Source: Glandiceps talaboti | Lineage: Eukaryota > Hemichordata > Enteropneusta > Spengelidae | Direction of reading: 5' to 3' | NCBI RefSeq assembly: GCF_964340395.1 | Contig: NC_135549.1 | Span: forward strand, 12,704,842-12,766,841 | Length of the DNA stretch: 62,000 nt | Part shown: positions 55,460 to 62,000 of the stretch, in pieces | Numbering within the stretch: position 1 is the first letter of the stretch | Layout: every line of letters starts with the position of its first letter | The notes under the pieces: generated by a model | What the model was told of the DNA's origin: nothing | Databases searched by the model: none | What the model saw: the letters and a program-made list of their open reading frames with translations, nothing else | Translations under genes and position numbers: made by a program

Positions 55460-58055
55460 AAAGATGTGTATACGTGTATACATGTATGTGTATACGTGTA
55501 TACATGTATGTGTATATGGTATACATGTATACTACACGCAACCAATCATTCACTCTCAAGTCAAAGTAATGGAATTCATTTTTTTCTGAGAAATTCTCTA
55601 TTCTGGAATAGATTCATTCTTCAGGATTATAAATTAACACACTACAAACCTCATTCATTTCTCACATCCTGATATGTCAATTCGTATAATTATATAATGG
55701 TCACACGATTTTGACCATTTTTGCAAGGTTCATCACAAAATGACATAACCAGTTACCAATTTTTCATGATAATAGCAGTCTAGGCATTATCGCAAAATAA
55801 ATTACCAATGACATAAAAATCAACATGTGTACATTTCATGTTTTCACCGAAGATACATTAGTCATTATGTAAATATTGTGTTGCTGGCAACAGAAGATTT
55901 TGCAGATTCCTGTAAATTGTTGCAGGAACAACTGTCCTTTGGTACCTGTTGGATGTAGTGTATCTATTATAAAACACAACATGTTGATTGATAGTACTCA
56001 TGTAACATCATGCATCAGTTTCCCTCTCAGGCCTGGGGGTCACACCAACACAGAATGTATTGTTTCCCTCAGGCTCCACCCTTGGGAATTGGCCTGTGTT
56101 GTAGTGAGAGTACCTGTATGATGTTATACCCTTGTGACCAATCAACTTACATACAATGGATGGTTTACATACCATGTTATTTTAGAACATGATGATGACT
56201 GAGAAATGGTTGATGTGCTTGTTTATTTTGAAATTTAAGATACACTTAAATAGTACAGTAGGTGATGGTCTGAAATACATTTTGTAACACAGATACAGGG
56301 GGAAAGCATGATTAGAGGCAAAAGATGGTAAGTGATATGATGGAAAAGAAGAATTACAGGCAAGGATAAGATAAGCTGAATAAATAACATGGCTGCTATA
56401 TTGTAAACATATACTGAGTGAACTTAGATAGAGGCATCTCACTGGGGAGAGCAGTGCACAATGCAACATATTTATAGCTGAGTATTAATAATCCATAACC
56501 CATGGAAGTCACAAGTTGTAACTCAGAGTTCCATGCTTTTGTGTTCTTCACACAACTGATTAAGCTTGTCATACATATAAGAATTCATTATAATCTCTAT
56601 ATTTTGTCAGTGTGATTAATGTACATGAATGAATGTACATGTCAAGTACCACCTGTGGTAATAACCCAAGTACACCTGGGGCGATACTTGTGTTAATATA
56701 ACTTTTGTTCTTCATCACATATATGTATGGTTAATAGACTTTCATATGTACCTGTCAGCGTATGGTTGTAAACAGGGCAAACAGTCAGAGTGTATGCAAG
56801 GGATAGAAAACAATGCATTATGCTCATCATTACATTGACAACCCTTTAAATGTTCTGATGGATGTTTAATTCCTATCTGTCATGCAGCAGAATGCATTTA
56901 CGCAGTAAACATAGTTGTAGATATTACAAATGCATTATGCACTCATAGCATACAATGTAGATGGAGGCCTACAACATGTGTCATATTACTTCCAACATGA
57001 TGTACAAGTAGGAAGGTCTATAAACATAATGCCATATATCACATTTCCATGGAAACAGGAGGTCTGAGCTATATGTTCACTGACACTACATTTTGTATAC
57101 ACATGTAACAGACTAACACACATGATATACATGTAAATCACATTACTATAGAAAAGAAGTGTATACTCTCAGTGTACACTGGATATTTTTAGATGAAGAA
57201 AACAAAAGAAAGGAGTGTTCTTATGTAAAAAAGGAAAATTATGTAAAATGGACAATTCTGAAGTGACAGCATAAAACTGTGCCACTGCTAGTCTGGTAAC
57301 TACATCTACATGTAACTTGTAAATCCTATTGAGTTCTCTAATTCACATAGCCTACATATTAGTACATAGCTTGTACATTAAGTCACCTAATCCAGGCATG
57401 CAGAAATTTCTATAAACGTTCCCTTATTTATTCCACCAGCAATTTCAATTTTAAAATTCCAAACAACATTATTTTTAACTTTCATGTCATCTTAGAGCTT
57501 TCATCTTTTTTGTTGTTGTTGTTTACCTTGCTGTTGATCAACAGTGTAGTAATGTATGTAATTTAAGCCTGCGATCATTGTCTTGCTTTCTTTATTTCTT
57601 GTTATTGTTATTGTTGGTTTCATTATTTATAGGTCATCTGCTTTGACCAACATGACCAAAAAAAACCGATTTTCCATGTTTAGAAAAAATATTTCAAATA
57701 GTTTCATTTTTCGTATATAGCTAAATGTATATACAAATGCCATTTCAAGGGTACATGTATATATGAATAACAAACTGACTGATTGATGAGTTTATTAAAA
57801 AATAATCAGGAAAGACTTTTTAATGCTATCACTTTACTTTTAATGATACAGGAATGTCCCTGCTCTTAATCAACATCAATTAACCAATCATTCAATCAGT
57901 CAATGTCTAGAATCACACTATCAATTGTATTTCACACGTCAACGCCTTTTTCTATACTGCCTATGAAACTAACAAAATATCTTGACTAGGTCACTTCCAA
58001 TTCAATGCATTGTTCATTTCTCATTGTGTAAATGGACAGACATTGATACACAAAA

Positions 58056-58082
58056 AGACAGACAGACAGACAGAGACAAACA

Positions 58083-58134
<52 letters not shown>
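58056..58134. repeat. (ACAG)n-(CA)n microsatellite
   Basis: Several GACA units, then about 25 CA units. Confidence 0.95.
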
Positions 58135-58142
<8 letters not shown>

Positions 58143-58319
58143 TATTCACACACATAGTACATTGCCACAACTCTACTTTGACACTAACAAACAATGTAAG
58201 ACTGACAGTAATCTATACATGTACATTGTTCTTTTCAACTAACACACAAGACCATCTTCCTCCATTCAGTACATCATTCTGATCATGACCTCATACACAG
58301 ATACTACAGTGTACACTGT

Positions 58320-58680
58320 ACGCCTGTCCATACTACAAAATCTGATCTGGATCCAATCCAATTTACCTGTCCATATCTATGGTTAATTCATATCTGAATC
58401 AAATTAACTGATCCAGATCGAAGCCAACTCTGGGTACCGGGTGGTGGGTTTGATCTGGATCAAATAATCTGAATCAGATTGTGATCAGTTAGGCCTGGTG
58501 TGGACAGGCATGTGCTCGAGTGAATTAGTTTGATAATAAGCAATCCGAATCAAAGTTGGTAGTGTGGGGGACAGGTATGCTCATGTAATTTGAATCGAAA
58601 CCATCTTTAAAGTTTTTAGTGTGGACGCAGATTAAAGTGATCTGGATCAGTTAAATTTGGATGGATCTGGATCAGAGATA
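58320..58680. repeat. Possible degenerate MITE with GATCTGGATC-type motifs
   Basis: Direct and inverted variants of TGATCTGGATCAA / TTGATCCAGATC recur at least six times. Complementary end-like words occur near the borders (CTGTCCATACTAC and GTGTGGACAGGC). The internal symmetry suggests an old inverted-repeat element, but no clean terminal repeats can be drawn. Confidence 0.4.
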
Positions 58681-58980
58681 TGAACAGGGCTGGTATCTCC
58701 TAATAAATCTATTGTTCTTTTCAGCTCACAAACAAGAACAATGGAAGCAGTAAGTTATCTCTTTCTACTTTAAAATGTATTGTTCTTGTCTGACTTGTCT
58801 GACAAAAACAAACAGACATTCACCCTCCATTCAGCACATTGTTCTTTTCTGGACAGCAGACAAATGAAACCTAGAAAAGCTAATACATGTACTTGATTGA
58901 GCAGAACTTTGTACTACATACAAATACATTGTAAAACAAACTGATTGAGAGAATTTTTAATGAGTGGACTAATTCTTACG

Positions 58981-59360
58981 TTAAAGGGGTACAGGCTGAG
59001 TTTAGACTGTTTTTTACTTTGGTTAGTAATGCAAAATACTTTACATAAAACCATGGCTAAACTAATCAAGTACAGTGTTTAAAATGATTCTCACATAGCC
59101 ATGACATGTCACTTTTTACCAACCATCCAACTCATAATGTTGTTCATGTAATGACAGGGATTTCCTCAGTTTTTTTTATATGTACCAACAATTATGTCAT
59201 CAAATCTTTTCACTTATTATATCTAAATACCAGGATTGAGTTATACCAATATCAAGTAACAAATGAGTGTGCTTCAGTAAGTAGAATACAATATGTAACA
59301 CTTCGTAGGCAACAAAAATTGTGTCCAAAAACCATCTAAACTCAGCCTGTGCCCCTTTAA
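58981..59360. mobile_element. TTAA-flanked MITE (piggyBac-like)
   Basis: Left end TTAA then AGGGGTACAGGCTGAGTTTA followed by GA; right end is the inverted complement with one mismatch, then TTAA. So 22-base terminal inverted repeats (58985-59006 and 59335-59356) are bounded on both sides by TTAA. TTAA target duplication is the hallmark of piggyBac transposases. The 328-base interior has no transposase, so it is non-autonomous. Confidence 0.85.
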
Positions 59361-60249
59361 TAGTTATAACTACTAGTAGTACTAATTGTATTTATTTCAA
59401 AATCATCAGCTATTATGTATTATCCTACACTATTTTGCATGAGAAGAGACATCGTCATTATTACTGTATACATATACATTTTTTTGTACATTTTGTATCT
59501 TGAAATACTCTTGGAACTGTGTATTGTTTGTAATGTACATGTACATTGTACACACACACGACTCTGACTCACCTGTAAGTGTGATAAACATTTGCTAATA
59601 ATAACCTGGAACAAACACCCACTGCAAAGTAACATGTGACATACAGACACATGATAGCATGGATTCCTGAATGTGATAAGTTTGAGACTATTTGACTATC
59701 TGTTGCAGGCAAGACATGGTTCTTTACAGAATGCATGTACATGTACATCTAGATCGATTTGTATTGACTTTCTGAAAGTATGAACATGCTACATGTATTA
59801 CAATAGTACATGTATATGAACAAAATAAATAACTTTAATACTCTGATGAAGAATGTGATACTACTGTAGGCTATGACAGTAGATATGTAGAACATAACAT
59901 ATATGTATGTCACATAGTATTTTGAATACCACTACTGAAAAAATGGACATTGTTGGTTCTACTGGTGAGACACTGGTTTACAGCAATGTGTAATTCTGTC
60001 ATGTACTTTATACATCACATTATATACCATCAATTGACAGCTGTCCTTGGAAATATTGGAATACGGCAACATACATTTGTAAGTTATGGTAATTTAGCAT
60101 CATTGTGTCTTTCTTTTTTATTAATACAAAGACTTTACCATTCACTGTCTTTTATCAATGTGCATGATGGGAGAAATGTCAGTAACAATGATGGAAAAAC
60201 ACAAAGGGGAGGAACAAAATTATATCATGTGTATGTTTGTCGCAAGTAT

Positions 60250-60420
60250 GCATAGGTAGTGGTGAGTAACCTCTGAGAGACCATCATGACCTGGTCGCTG
60301 GTTTCAAGCCTGGTTGACCAACATAGCAAAACATCGCCAATGCAGAGAACCACAAGCATTAATGATTTACACCACTAGGAATCAATGGCATTTAACCCAG
60401 AGTGGGAAGGTTAACCATGA
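60250..60420 (+). repeat. Possible tRNA-derived SINE remnant
   Basis: GTAGTGGTGAGTAACC (A-box-like) is followed about 30 bases later by GGTTTCAAGCC (close to the GGTTCRANYCC B box), the spacing of a Pol III internal promoter in tRNA-derived SINEs. It does not fold into an acceptable tRNA. The 3' boundary is uncertain. Confidence 0.35.
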
Positions 60421-62000
60421 TTACAAGTCTGGTGACACATGACAATGATATATCATGACAGTAATTCCATTATTTTAGATGATAATTACAGCATAATATA
60501 TGGAGCTTATACTGTAAGTTGTTAGGGTGAAACTGAATGGCCACTTACTTAATGGCACCATATGAATGATTTGCCAAGAACACATGCAATAACCTGCCTG
60601 ACTTGATTGCCAGTGATGGATGTCCATTGTTGAACAGTTCACAAAAATTTAGCATTCAAGGTATATACATATAACCTGTATTGTTATCTGTCCTTGAAGA
60701 AAACCAAGAACACTGTTTAGAAGGTATTAAGAACTTGACAAGTATAATTTATATGCCATTTACACACATTTGACATATACATGTACATGTACGTTTCTTT
60801 CACTAGATGTACTAAACATGTGCTGATTCTTGTCAGTCCTGGAAATTTAAATCAAAATAGAATACAAAAAGATGATTTCATATCAATTATATGAGCTACT
60901 GTTCTAATTACAATCACAATGACTGCAATGTTGGTTATGGGTGACACAACACAACAGTCAATCTGTTGGGTCAAACATCATAATAGTGACCTTTACATAG
61001 ATATGATTGAACTCTGAGATGATTGAATTTTGGAATATACACATTACAAGATTTGATGTACTTGGTGTTACTTTTTCACAAGCACTCACTTGCTTCTTAA
61101 AATGAGGTCAGCAACTTTTGTGAAACTGACCTTGAGGTCATTACTGAAGAATGTACATAATCTTATGACATGCCTCAATGGGACATTGAACCAATACATG
61201 TGTGTCCCCACTGGCAGGCACTAAAGCTAAACTAACTCAGTCCAAAATAGATTTGAAACCAATTATATTTTGTGTACATATAGCTACCTTTTTATTTAGT
61301 TCCTTGTAAATGACATTTTAATTTGAACCATTGTACTTTGTATTTCATTAGACTTTTACGACTCATGTTATTGATCAACTTTATTTTTCTTTGTTTCATA
61401 CTTATTTTACCAATATTTACTCAAGTAATTTGACCATGACTTTATTGTGGCCAGAATTTTTATGAACTTTTTTTGGTAAAGTTTACGCAAAATGATAGAC
61501 TTTTATATGGATATACAGATATGCATGTACACTGTCATTGCTGAATTTCTTTTGATGAATGTACACAAATGTACACTGTACAAGCATAGTATAAGATCAT
61601 AAATTTATGTGTGTTTTTCCATTAGAATTGAAAGGGATAAAACAATGAGTGTACACATACAATGTCCAAGCTTAGACTTTGAACTATGTGTAGTGTTTTC
61701 TAATCTTCTTGGCATGTCAACATGGTGAAAGGTCATGTATGTCATGTCTGTTGATATTGTCCTCAACAATAGCAGAGACGGTATTGTCTGAGTGACAATC
61801 ATGTCTTATCTTTCTTCCTGTAACTAAGGAGGTAAATTCAATTCCTGTCAGTAATTTACCTCTCTGAAAATGTAACTAAAGTAATGAGAAACATGTACTG
61901 CTCAAACAGTTGATTTTGACACCAAATACATACAATGTATGTGGATTTTAACTTAGTAAAAAGTTAGATGAACACTCAAGATAATGCATGTGTTTATTTT
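60421..62000. other. AT-rich DNA, nothing recognised
   Basis: No exon, RNA gene or clear repeat seen; presumably still the SLMAP first intron. Confidence 0.5.

Larger units (their letters stand above)
38444..62000 (-). other. slmap: First visible SLMAP intron (partial), transposon-rich
   Basis: No match to the expected N-terminal FHA exon (GR-S and SRNH loops) was seen to the right of 38443. The simplest reading is that this whole stretch is intron and that the first coding exon lies beyond 62000. It contains several microsatellites, two non-LTR retroelement remnants, a foldback element, a MITE and other repeats listed separately. Between them I see no coding exon. Confidence 0.6.

Noticed and set aside
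60250-60322. Functional tRNA gene
   Set aside because: A- and B-box-like words are present but no acceptor stem or anticodon arm pairs properly; kept only as a possible SINE.

Overview
The window is eukaryotic genomic DNA: AT-rich, intron-dominated, full of microsatellites, minisatellites and transposon debris, with no prokaryotic gene layout. Its one clear host gene is an orthologue of SLMAP (sarcolemma membrane-associated protein, the FHA-domain coiled-coil adaptor of the STRIPAK/Hippo phosphatase complex). It lies on the minus strand and runs from its polyadenylation site near 8430 rightwards past 38443. I could chain 26 exons by splice sites and reading phase. They join without a frame break into 955 codons including the stop (2865 bp), starting in mid-FHA domain and ending in a tail-anchor membrane helix. 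The exon for the first half of the FHA domain was not found and probably lies beyond the right edge, so the first intron would exceed 23.5 kb. Protein divergence, pervasive TACATGTA motifs, a CR1/Jockey-like retroelement and a CpG-poor gene body next to CpG-rich flank suggest a marine invertebrate (hemichordate, lancelet or lophotrochozoan-like). The species cannot be fixed from sequence alone.

Layout. 1-8404: CpG-rich intergenic DNA with three large microsatellites and no convincing gene. 8405-12682: polyadenylation region and a 3'UTR of about 4.25 kb containing diverged repeats. 12683-19113: the 3' half of the coding exons, including a cluster of 63-bp coiled-coil exons. 19114-28160: a 9-kb intron with a 48-bp minisatellite, local duplications and a probable dead exon. 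28161-38443: the 5' half of the exons seen here, interspersed with 29-, 62- and 66-bp tandem arrays that start at or near splice donors. 38444-62000: the (partial) first intron, carrying long ATGT arrays, a nearly full-length non-LTR retrotransposon with one internal stop (about 49335-52960), a second reverse-transcriptase fragment, a 571-bp foldback element, a TTAA-flanked MITE and other repeats.

The most interesting structure is in SLMAP itself. Sixteen consecutive exons (32252-32392 down to 15172-15273) all begin and end in phase 1. Many are 63, 66 or 126 bp long and code 21-, 22- or 42-residue coiled-coil modules. They can be duplicated, lost or skipped without shifting frame. The flanking introns show this happening at small scale: exon ends with their splice donors are tandemly copied (18701-18870; 31868-31970; 31401-31474), and one intronic segment (25586-25648) looks like a module that has lost its acceptor. 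I propose this as a modular, rapidly duplicating adaptor rod. The exon chain is read directly from the sequence; the evolutionary and functional reading is inference.
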